A DNA stretch of 64,000 bases from Mesaphorura yosii (lineage: Eukaryota; Arthropoda; Collembola; Poduromorpha; Tullbergiidae), in NCBI GenBank assembly GCA_009869945.1, contig WIXG01000125.1, positions 1 to 64,000 on the forward strand, given 5' to 3'. Positions 27,390 to 37,882 of the stretch are shown piece after piece. The notes below the pieces were generated by a model, which searched no databases, was not told the DNA's origin, and saw nothing but the letters and a program-made list of their open reading frames with translations. Position 1 is the stretch's first letter. Each line of letters begins with the position of its first letter. A program made the position numbers and the translations under genes.

Positions 27390-30300
27390 ATTGAATTCTC
27401 TCATTCGTTTCGTTACTCTTGCTTGCTGTCGCTCGTTGTGGTTTATTAACGAACGTGTTGATGGTCTTGTGCTGTGCTGTTGTATTGCTTGCCTTCGAAT
27501 TGAACGAACTTTGTACCTGTTTGTGCTTGCGGTCCTCTATAAACAACAACTGAAATTCTTTGATTAATTGATTGAAGTTTCACAGTTCAATGGAATTTGT
27601 GGTATAAGATAAAGTGGTGCTTGAGTATGTTTCTCTGTCGTCGTATATCTTTAAAGCGCGCATCCATTTTTCGTGAAATGAACAATGACGGCCGACGAAA
27701 ATGTCAACATGTCACAAAGAAAAGGTCTAGTTACTTCCTTTAGAGAATGTAAAATATGATGATTGAATTGAAACTGCGCCGCGCCGACTTGCAGGACGCG
27801 TCTGCGACAAATTGTCGCAAGTAAGCTTGTTATTGACATAAAAGAGAGCTGATATTTAATATCCTTTATACTACAATAAAACAATGCTTTCCCCGAAAAT
27901 TTCCTGAGTACATCGACAACAAGTCGTAATAAATGAGTTATAAGCCCAAGGGTGCAGTGCAGTCGAGCCGTGATTTCGGGACGAGACTGATAACGACTCA
28001 GTTTTCGTTTTCTCCGTAACTGAAAAGGATGAGTGGAAGTCATGAAAGGAAAATGTGATATGCAATTTATTTTACGAAGTGTTACGAGCCCGACGATGAT
28101 GGCGTTGCATTGCAGTCATGTATAAAAGTAGACAGTAGCGTCGAATACTTTTTCGAATTACTTTTCATTGCACATTGTGCTTACGAGACATGACACGACC
28201 TCCATAATTTATCATACCAGTGGAATGGAATCGCAATGAAGGTCATGTCTGCCATCAGACCAGGCTGTCAGCTCGCGTGGTCGTGGTTGTGGAAATTGGA
28301 GACTTACGACCTCATAATTCATCCTAGCATGTTCTTTTAATGTGAAACGATGTTTTTATTCCGATAGTAGAAATGTGACCCTCGTTTACAACTTACCATA
28401 GTAGGTTACTGAGGCTGGCCTTATTTCTGTGACAAATCGCATACTTAGAACCAAAATTCGCATTACAGACTATTTAACGCGTCCCTTGGGGACGAAATCA
28501 AATTCCAAACCTAGATTTGTGACACATTTGTAAAATACTGAATACGATTGCACTTGCAAGTGCGACTGTACTTGAGGGTGCACGCTCACAACTAAGTTCC
28601 AAGCTCCGACAACTTCTCTGACGTGGGCTGCTGTTCCGTTCACGCGGCCATTTGTACGGAGAAACGGTCAGAAATCAAATTCACGGAAACGAAAGTGAAA
28701 TGTAAAATGAGATGTTGATGGATGTAATTTTTTTCGTGCATTGCCAATGCCCACTCAGTCAGCATCAGCATGCGATTGCATCAACAGCATTATCCCGTGA
28801 AGAATTCTTCCAATTCTCCTCATTATTCATGCAGATTCGTCATGATTCATGCAGAAGTAACATTGCCCGCTCGGATAAGCTTAATAGCTACACCCACGCA
28901 AAAGTCGTCTTGAATCGTGATAACAGATTTACGAGATGAAAAAACCTGACATGAGTCGTTATTACGTATTACACCGGTTTTGAATTTGCAAACGGAAATT
29001 AATCTTGAGAAAATTGCTTTTTTGAGTCGAAGCGTCGAAGGATTTTGGCTTGAGAATGGAAAGACTCCAGAGAAATTGCGCTCATCGTCATTCAGAGCCT
29101 CGAACGATCCATCCTAACGTCATTCTCCTGTTGTTCAGATGCACACTTCAAACTTCTGACGGTTCTTGATTAAAATAAGCTGTGCTCTAAGCTTTCGAGC
29201 ACAAGATTCTATTATAGTGATTACTTTTCGTTTTTCTGCTGCGCTATTTTCTAAATCAGAGAATGGCAGACGACGAACTTTTGCCTTTTGTCTTACTGAT
29301 GCAATGTTCGCATTGACAGTTTTAATTTAAAATTTTGGCGTGGCATTTGAAAGAGGAGATCAGTGACATCAGGAACATGAGACAAGGACAATGGCCTGCC
29401 CTGCACAGATAATTATGAAACGCACCGGGTTAAAAATAGGAAACATTCCACGAATTTGAATATTAAGCGATCAGTTTCACAGGCCGATCGAGTTACTAAT
29501 GCAAGCGTATCAAATCCGAAATTATATTAAGTCATAATTTGTAAAGTAACTTCCTATCTCGCCTATTCCTTTTTCCAACAAATCTACCCAGCACCCCAGT
29601 TCCTCGGCACTGATTCTTCCAGGAAGGCAAAAGGCTGAAAACACGGACTGAATTTAACAAAAGAATCCATTTTTGGAAGTGCCAATGCGGAAAAAAGATG
29701 AAATTGTGAGTGACAGGGCCGACAAGGCCAAAGAGTTGCGCGAATTGAATGAACGCGTTCGCGTTCCTGGCGGACAGACAGAAGAGGCGAGGCTTTCTAC
29801 ACGGATACAAATAAGAGAGATTCGTTTATTGAAGCTTCTGTCCTTGAACAGCATGAAGTTGATGAAAACGTGAACTGACGTGCCGACCCTTTTATGCTGA
29901 TTGCGGTGGAAAAATTTCCAAAGACGTACTCAATTATTTTTAATATGCTGTTCCTTCCTTTTAAAAAACGACAAAGTAGCAGCGAGTTTATAGCGTGCGC
30001 GTGCTCATCTTTTGCTCGAGGTTTCTTTTCAGTTTACTTCCTAATGGAAGTGATTTTGATTTAGAATGGATAATTGAGACCTTTCTCCAAATTATCCCAC
30101 ATAGCGTAGGAGTAGCACATCATTTATGCGAAACGCCAACAGCAAGAAAATAAATGAAGTAAAAGCTGTCTCACTTTTCTTCGTTGTTGCCACTCTTTTA
30201 TTGCTCAGAATGCTAATCACGCTGCCTTTTATTCACACAAAAGACCTTTCATGTCAAAGCTCCTTTGGCTGCTCGTAATTACTTCAACGGAAGCCAATAA

Positions 30301-31590
30301 GACATGAATGCTAATTCACTCTTTCAAATATGATACTCTAATTCGCAGTAGAGGCGTAGAAAGTAGAAAAGAAAGCTGTGCAGCACACTTACGAGCGATG
30401 CAAACCATCCACGAATTTGTAGTCAACACGCGTTGACGCGTTGTCGTATTCACGATGGTTTGGCTACACTTAGTGCTTATTTCCTTTGTTGCACAGAATG
30501 TCTTAAACCATCAACGCGAATTTAAGCTAATTTGTGCCTCTTTCACTATCTAGATGATCAAAATGATGCTGACCGTCGTCTGTGTTTACACAATTTCATG
30601 GCTTCCATTCAACACACTTGTGGTAAGTAAACCCTGCACTTAAAGTGGTACAATACAAAGCTAACATTTTCACGTGAGATCTGTTAACAATGTCAAAGTT
30701 GAAGTAGCTGAAGATAAACATTCATCCTTATTTTATGCGCGTATCTTCCGATTTGTTTTTCCCAGGTGTACGGAGATTTAAACGAGTCGATTTGGCGTTG
30801 GAGCTGCATGCCTTACGTGTACACGTTCATTCATTGGCTGGCGCTTGCTCACACAGTCTGTAACCCGATCATCTACTGCTGGATGAACTCACGTTTTCGT
30901 GCTGGTTTTCGTTCAGCCATCTCCAACGTGCCAGTGATTAAGAAATTACGCAGACTAGGATTCCGTCGTAATTACCAGCAGCAAGAGTACCAGCTCCATC
31001 GGATAAACACGTGCACCACGTACACGTTCGCCAGTCACATGGGGAAACTAGGTCGGAATTCGTCTCTCCTCTCCAGTGGCACTTGCGGCAGGTATGTGGC
31101 AAATGGAAGTCCTGTGCTCTGTCAGCGTTCTTGCCCCTACAACCATCTTCACAAGTACCAGCGGGGCAGTCTGCGCTCGTCCTACGTGAATAATCCATTG
31201 CTGACAGGAAACTCCACTTCAAACGGCATGGCTAACCACGGAGCCTGTGGCCACCTGTCTTCGCTTCCAAGGCCGAGTCGAAACAGCCCACCAGACACAA
31301 GCAACAGCCCAGACCTGATGAACAGTTGCAATGGAAGCAGTTATCACGATTCTGATATCGCGTACGGCAGATACAATCGCCGCAACACAGTCGACAATAC
31401 AAATTATAGCAGAGCACCCACAACTGAACTCGATTCTCCTTCCGTGACCATTACTTCAAGTTACAATTGCAATTCATCTCCTCCAAGAACTTCACTTCTC
31501 CTGAAAGCGGTCACAGGCAACGGGAGCAGGCACCGAAAAAGGAGTTTTGGTCGGAAATTTCCACGTCAGGACTCCGAGTCCTTTGTCTAA
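23240..31590 (+). CDS. RYamide/NPY-like receptor, isoform with distal last exons (TM6-7 set B)
   Basis: Shares exons 23240-23672, 23770-24107 and 25526-25708 with the proximal isoform, then skips to 30554-30622 and 30766-31590, about 615 residues. Exon 30554-30622 (acceptor ATCTAG) encodes 23 residues: MIKMMLTVVCVYTISWLPFN plus TLV. This is close to the canonical RYamide-receptor loop-3/TM6 junction. The next exon gives the outer loop and TM7, with HWLALAHT and NPIIYCWMN. The tail is about 200 residues long, rich in Asn, Ser and Tyr, has no Cys cluster next to TM7, and ends DSESFV, which fits a class I PDZ ligand (S at -2, V at 0). All junctions are phase 0. Because set A has its own stop and poly(A) signal, the two sets are mutually exclusive. 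No second set of TM1-5 exons was found between 27.4 and 30.5 kb. Confidence 0.8.
27875..27880 (+). terminator. Poly(A) signal for the proximal last exon
   Basis: AATAAA about 490 bases after the stop of the proximal receptor exon. It would end the short transcript before the distal exons are made. Confidence 0.5.
27881..30553. other. Intron before the distal TM6 exon
   Basis: About 2.7 kb without a recognisable exon. An isolated plus-strand TATAAAAG lies at 28121-28128, and a perfect tandem repeat of ACGCGTTG lies at 30428-30443, about 110 bases before the distal exon's splice acceptor. Confidence 0.4.
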
Positions 31591-32429
31591 CTCATTTTAA
31601 AGAAGCGAGCGGCCGAGGAAGCGGTAATGGAATTTTATTTTATTCGTACATGTGCTGATAAAGGTATAGAATACAAGAAACTTTCACTTTATAGCACGTT
31701 AAAGACGTTGAGAGCTGAAAGAGTGTAATTAAGGGAGAATATTAAACAGTTAAAATATTCATGTTGTCTTTCAGCGTCTCAGAAAGCCCACTATTGTTAG
31801 CAAAGAATCCTTCTTCGTTTGAAGTGAAACTCGCACAAAAATGTGTTGGGCTTGATTGCGTGGCCTCTTTCGGCAAGATGTGCGCTAGATTCAGTGAAAA
31901 TTTTGTCTGCCTAAGGGTAAGGCTTTCTTTCCAGGTGAATCACCGAAGAAATCTCAATGTTTAGCATTATTTCTTAAGAAGGAGTTGTTTTTGTACAACT
32001 ACATGGAAAATCAAGAGATCTGGTAAGGTAGAATAGTGCTACAGGATAGGTTAGGACTAAAGTATCTCAACTATCTTCTTAGAGTGAATGCGCGTACGGT
32101 CATAAATTGTGCGATATATTGTCAAATATGTCAATAGGTATATTTCTACAAGTTAACTTGAATCGTCACTTCTGCTATACAGTCGTTTGTTAAGATACAT
32201 AGATTAGAAGCGTTATGCACGTGTACGTGATGTATTCATTGTGATGCATGTAGAATACAAGAAGTGATGAAAATTATTGTGAAGGGAGCCTATTCTTGTC
32301 AAAACCTTTGGAGACATTTTAATTTTGCTATTTTTATAAAGTCGTTTACCTGAACTTGACTCATCCCGCTGATTTTTTACGGAATATTGCATGAGAGCGT
32401 GCTATTTTTATGTCCAATTTAAAGCGTGA

Positions 32430-32435
32430 AATAAA
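32430..32435 (+). terminator. Poly(A) signal of the distal receptor transcript
   Basis: AATAAA about 840 bases after the distal stop codon, immediately facing the 3' end of the SDR gene on the other strand. Confidence 0.5.
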
Positions 32436-32479
32436 AGTATGATATTTTTGTTGTCTGGAGCTTGGAAAACATTTTTCAA

Positions 32480-32485
32480 TTTATT
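32480..32485 (-). terminator. Poly(A) signal of the SDR gene
   Basis: AATAAA on the minus strand, about 233 bases past the SDR stop. Cleavage would fall within a few tens of bases of the receptor gene's own 3' end. Confidence 0.5.
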
Positions 32486-32717
32486 CCAGCTTTAAAATTT
32501 CCAGTGAAAAATTGCAGCATATCACGCCAATTATAACTAACTACAGGTAACTTTAGCTTTGTAATCCACGTCTGCTGCATACTGGCTACTGATTTCCGTG
32601 GTTGCTGAAAGTTTATCGAGAAGAAATGAAGTTCATTAGCTGCACTTGGCCAGAAAGTTAAGGACCCGGAAAGCATTTCCATTTGAAGTACTTTCAAATT
32701 CAGAAATTCACAAAATT

Positions 32718-33964
32718 CTATTGTTTCTTCGATCCAATTAGTTTTTCGCTAACTTCCCAAAGTTTACGTGCATCATCATCGGAGACTGGAGCTCGCTTTT
32801 CTGGTGGCCAATAACTGCAATTGCGATACATGTCGCCATTCCTGTCTGTCACATCATTGTGCTTTGAGAGAGCACAGAAGAGCGTAGTTTGGCATCCCTT
32901 CAAAATTCGAAGAATAAATTAATTAGCTAATTTACTCAAATCAGGTTAAAATAACTCAAGCACGTGTACCTCTTGAACAGATTTTCCAAGAAATTCTGTG
33001 AGCAAGAACAGCAACACCATTCTGTGGAAGGGGACATGTCTTCCCAAGTCGGTCGTCACGAGTCCAGGACACAGAGCGTACGTTTGGACTCCCGTTCCTT
33101 CCAGTCTCTTTCCCAATTCCTTTGTGAAGAGTATGTTTGCCATTTTGGAATCGGCGTACAAATCTGAGTATCCGACTTTGTCAATCTTCTTCTCAGCATT
33201 AACATCATCCAGGTCCAATTTGTGGTGTTTGTGCAATGTTGAACTGACATTTATGATTCTGTAAAACACATTGGCATTACATTACATGCATCAAGATTTC
33301 CAGCGCAATGCAACAAGCAATGTGGGGGAAAGTCAGATGACGAACCTAGCAGGAGCCGATTTCTTGATGTTGTCCAACAACAAAGTCGTGAGCAAGAAAT
33401 GTCCCAAATGATTCACACCGAAATGGATTTCAAATCCTTCTTTTGTCTTGGCTTGTTGGGCTGGTGGCATGTACACTCCGGCGTTATTGATCAGAATGTC
33501 CAAGCGAGAGTATTTGTTTTTAAACTGTAGTACAAATTCCCGAACAGAATCCAATGACGCCAAATCCAGTTTCATTGCAACCTGAAAGCAGCACCACCAG
33601 CGAAAGTTTTACATCGACTTTGACTTTGACACAGTATTCCATTGATTTCATCACTCTACACGGGTTCACTTTCACATACCAAATCGGCAAGCGGGACTTT
33701 CTGCTCGATATCCGACATTGCTTCTTTTGCAGAGACGAAATTCCTGCACGCCAACACAACAGTTGCCCCTCGCCTGGCCATTTCGACCGCCGTCTCTTTG
33801 CCGATTCCCGTGTTCGCACCGGTGATCACAACCACCTTGCCCTTGACGTTGATTTCATGATTTGGATCGATTTTACCCCAAACGAATGTGCGCAGAAGAT
33901 ATTGTACGAGGTACTTGAGGACATAATAGCCGATTACCCCGTAGAACAAGATCGTCAACCACAT
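32718..33964 (-). CDS. Retinol dehydrogenase-like short-chain dehydrogenase/reductase, 4 exons
   Basis: Exons 33964-33680, 33581-33346, 33258-32970 and 32897-32718 join in phase to 329 residues. An N-terminal hydrophobic segment (about residues 2-24) would anchor the enzyme in a membrane, as in the RDH11-14 group. The classical SDR signature is complete: cofactor motif TGANTGIG (48-55), NNAG (127-130), catalytic Ser180 in NVSS, and Tyr208/Lys212 in YADSK. Expected reaction: NADP(H)-dependent oxidation or reduction of retinoids or other lipid aldehydes and alcohols; the substrate is not decidable. The ATG at 33964 is the first one in frame with the anchor; a TTG further upstream is not a credible start in an animal gene. 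It is convergent with the receptor gene. Confidence 0.93.
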
Positions 33965-34960
33965 GATTACAGGCAATTTGTGTCAATACACTGGAGAACT
34001 GAATTCTGACACCGAAAAATACTTCAGCTTGGGTGTACCGGCTCACTGGTGCAGTATGATGCAAATTATATGATGATGATCAAGGTGGATTCAAACCAAC
34101 ACTGACGCAAATTGAAGGAGTCGACTCATCAATTCTCCACAACACGCTCAAGTTGGACGTGCTCACGTGCTCGCGTCGCGTTGCATAATCAGTTTTTTTT
34201 GCGTGTCATTATGATTTTTGACAATGTACACAATGAGCCGAACAAAAACTGCCGTTGCCGTTAACCCACCTACATTTAGCTACGGATAATGCACTATTGA
34301 TCTCTCGTCTGCGACGCTGCACACTACTCAGCAGGCCACAAAATAAGATAGATCAGCACCATGTTGAACACGAGGATTGTACAAAGTGCAAACACTGAGA
34401 TTACTGAAGAAAACATATCTGCAAGTATCTGTGATATATTGACTCCAACTAGTATTCAATTTGAGTGCAATTGATTGTGGGTTTGCACTTGTACTTTGTG
34501 AAAATGGGTCTTATTGATTTTCTCGTCATTAATTTTTGACAGCTGAAATGCTGACGTCATCTTATCCAGGGAAATGACCCCAATTCAAATTAAATTCAAA
34601 TAGCCTGGCCTGGTTTGCATCCACAAAGGATCATATAAGTTCCCACGTAAATTTGGGCCCAACGCAAATCCTTAAAGTGGTCATACTATTGCATGCGCCT
34701 CTTCAGTGCGCACAATTTGAGTATAGGGTTTGGGGTCCGGAAATGTTAGGCAGCGGAGTTACAGCCCGCTGAAGGTGCAAAAGAGTGCTTTTTTCGCCAC
34801 AACTTCAAATATTTATATCTCCCGCCTACCGTAAAAGTAGGTCGTCGGGGTGGGTGCATTTTGTAGCCCACAATTGGGAGATGTTTTGTGGAAAGTGGTG
34901 TCCGGGAGCAAGCCTTCCTGTAAGAGCACTGGCATACTGCTTGTTAGCATATTTACGTTA
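33965..34960. other. Upstream region of the SDR gene
   Basis: About 1 kb with no gene seen. It should contain the SDR promoter and 5' leader, but no clear TATA or initiator stands out. Confidence 0.4.
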
Positions 34961-35711
34961 GAGTGCGTTCAGTTGTTTAGACTCATACAGCTTTATTTCA
35001 ATAACTTCGGCGTGTATTTATAGATTATCTCCAAACTTAGTACACATATTGGGGAGATTAGACTGCACAATCAGTACAAGTTTGGGCCTTATTTGAATAA
35101 CGGTCGCCTTGTATCTTCAAAAATAGTGAAAGTAGCTTGTTCAGAAATTTAGACTCAGCTCATAAATTCAGTCCAATTCTCACTCGTGCTGTTCAGTATG
35201 GGGAGGGCAAACTCTTTAACGGAAACAAAAAAGGGACAAATAAGTGTGCTCCGTGAATGTGGAAACTCGCAACGTGAAATTGCAGAAATACATGAGCTGG
35301 GGTGACAAGGAGTGGAAGAGAGTCGTTTTCTCAGATGAGAAAAAGTGGAATTTGGACGGGCCCGACGGTTACGCACGTTACGAACTCTTATATCTTCGAT
35401 GAAGAATCGCATCTTTCAAGTTATTTACAATATAGGAGCCTATACGAAGTGATTCCCGTCATTCGATCCGGTCTGGTGTGCATACTAAGAAAGAAATTCA
35501 GATTTTTGTATTTTGAGTCTAGATTTTTGAACAGCCACTTTTCACTATTTTTTATGCTACTTTGATACCGTTATTCAGATGAGGTTCGAACTCGTGTTGA
35601 TTACGTAGGCTAATACCCCCCAACAGGTGTACAAAATTTGAGGATAATCGATAAATAAACGACGAAGTTATTAAGAAAAAGCTGTATGAGTCTAAATGAC
35701 TTACCGCACTC
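34961..35711 (+). mobile_element. Internally deleted Tc1/mariner element with long inverted repeats
   Basis: The element is bounded by GAGTGCG at 34961 and CGCACTC ending at 35711, each flanked by TA (34959-34960 and 35712-35713), the target duplication of this superfamily. The ends are imperfect inverted repeats of about 195 bp (34961-35157 and 35514-35711). Each arm carries two copies of TTTAGACTCA, one near the tip (34976-34985; complement at 35687-35696) and one at the inner end (35148-35157; variant complement at 35514-35523). This is the IR/DR arrangement of transposase-binding sites. Only about 355 bp of interior remains, with two transposase scraps, so the copy is non-autonomous. Confidence 0.88.
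35198..35400 (+). pseudogene. Remnant of Tc1/mariner transposase
   Basis: From the ATG at 35198, about 35 codons match the N-terminal helix-turn-helix (LTETKKGQISVLR, SQREIAEI) and end at a TGA. Overlapping in the next frame, from 35290, the catalytic-core segment WKRVVFSDEKKWNLDGPDG follows, holding the second catalytic Asp. The DNA for the first Asp and for the C-terminal Glu is absent. The joint is an internal deletion, which explains how the element became non-autonomous. Confidence 0.85.
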
Positions 35712-37638
35712 TATATTGGTCTTCTTTGTAGTTTGTTGCACCTTGAACCTCTTGGCAAAAGTCGTCTTGTTTTCAAAAGGAGTTCAAGCCTGTTGGATCG
35801 GAGAAATGTCGAAGCTATTATCAAAAGAATTTCCAATTTCTTGAGCGTGCTTAAAGGGAAAATGACAATTTATTATGCTTCTTCGGACCCCTTTCGCCTA
35901 AGATGAAAGAAGGCAAAAAAGTATTTCTTTCATCACGTTTCACTAATGTTGGTCTCACGTTCCGGCATCAAATACAAAATTTTAATAGTTGTGAGCGCAG
36001 ATTCGCTACCCTCTTTTGAGATATGACCATTATTAAAATTTGATTTCCAATTTGCATCATCTTCGTTGTAAGCCACCACGTAGGGTTCTCAGCAGAATGA
36101 CAGATTTTTCCCAGTTCTCGTTTAGACCTTTCGTTTTTCTACTTCATCCATTTTATATGAAATCCAAGTAAAGCTTGTTTATCTAAAGTGCACAGGATTC
36201 GAAAGGCTTCTGTGGCTCATTAAATTTGATTAACAATCCATACTTTATCAAGTTCAGCCTTTACTTTCTTACGAAAATTCAACTCTGTTTGCTAAACTTT
36301 CTTCCTGACGCACTAAAAATAGTTGACCTCTCGCATGGCAGAAACGGAGAAATCGAGGAGGGTGATTTTAGAGTAGCATATTGTCATTTCAAGGAGCAAC
36401 CATGCAATATTACAAGCAATTACAAGCATGCGATTGCGGTTTTGCTTGTTATTTGCCCTGATAGTTTAAATGTATTAATTATTCAACTTTGAACTTAAGC
36501 TAAGATCAAGAACTCAGCATCGATAACCCAGTGTGGGTTGCTCCAAATTGATAATAAGTTCTCATTATCTAAGTTTACAGAAAGTCATACGAGCAGTATT
36601 CGAGACGCAAAATTATACTAGAAAATCATTGGACGAATAAACACTTGATGTGGGTTGAAAAAAATTAGTTCTCAAAGTTGGCCACTGGAGAATCACTTCA
36701 AAATCCCTTGTAGTAAGCAAGTTCAGCTATTGCTGGGTTTTACACGCTGAATCTATGAATTTATATGAAGTTTCTTATGAAAAATGGAAGATGTCCTAGA
36801 ATAATAGTTCGTAGTTTAATATTATTGGACTTGCTTCAAAATCATCCAAATTGTTGACATGGCGTTGTGCCAAATGAATATTAAAATTGTGAAACTCGGT
36901 GCAAAATTGCTCTTGATCAATTCCTAGAATTCGGATCGATTGGCTAATCATCGACATCATTTTACAAGAAGAATTCGCTGAGCGAAAATAAAATAAAATG
37001 TGTCCTTGAACGGCATTTTAGCAAATAGCCAAGTTCTGATGCAAAATTGGCAAAATATTTCAAATTGTGACACGCCGTTCCAACTGAGAAAATTACTCGC
37101 AGCTCACGACACTCACGACATTTATTCATGAGCATTCTAATTATGTGAGAGGAAAGAATGCACGCCAAGCACGTACAATTAAATTGAAGTGTGCTGCTGA
37201 AAAGGTTCATCCGACTGCAAACAAATCGGAGGGAGCAGTTTACGGATTTGCGTCAGCGACAGACTGTGAAAGGGTTTAATGTGGCGTGAACGAGCTAACG
37301 GACTGGATGGCCATGTCCTGCCTCCTTTCACTATATTTGGCGTCTGACTTTTATATGCCACGCTCCTGCTAGTCTAGAATTAAGCAACCAGTCAGGTGTG
37401 AATTTGTTAGTAAAAGTACTTGGAAAAGCGACTGAAACCCGAAGCAGAAGGACGTGAAGCAAGTGAATCGTCCGTCCCAGTCTCACTAGTAATTTAGACA
37501 TCCGCTAATAACTAATACGATTAATCACCTCTGCAAAGTCTCTAAGCTGATTAACTTTTGCCTTGTCTCTTGCTTAAAGTCGTAAAAGCGCAGTAAATCG
37601 ATTCAGTCAAGATAGAACTTTCTCAGATTCAATCTTTA
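35712..37638. other. Intergenic, no gene seen
   Basis: AT-rich; no exon or repeat that I can support. Confidence 0.4.
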
Positions 37639-37882
37639 GAGCTCTGGAGCGCGTATGACTTATCGCTTATCACTTATAATTATAAGTTATAAGCTGTCGA
37701 TTGATTTAAATTTGACTTAAAATTATAGTTTATTATAAGTCATGGCTTTTCATACAACAAAGTTATAAGTCAGGCAAGGCGGCTCCAGAAATCACAAGTT
37801 TTATAACTTATCGCACATAACTTATAATTTTAAGGTATAGGTGATAGGCGTTAAGCGATAAGCCATTCGCGCTCCAGAGCTC
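37639..37882. mobile_element. Palindromic MITE, about 244 bp, TA-flanked
   Basis: The tips are perfect inverted repeats of GAGCTCTGGAGCGCG, then TTATCGCTTA on both sides, with weaker matching further in. TA lies just outside each end (37637-37638 and 37883-37884). The interior is made of ATAAGTTATAAG-like short palindromes. There is no coding capacity. Unlike the Tc1 element nearby, its tips do not match GAGTGCG beyond GAG. Confidence 0.75.

Noticed and set aside
27390-31590. A second, separate receptor gene for the distal TM6-TM7 exons
   Set aside because: No TM1-5 exons, start codon or signal lie between 27.4 and 30.5 kb, and the distal exons join the upstream TM5 exon in phase 0 with matching protein context.
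33965-33976. Upstream TTG start for the SDR
   Set aside because: Animal genes start at ATG almost always, and the ATG at 33964 already includes the whole membrane anchor.
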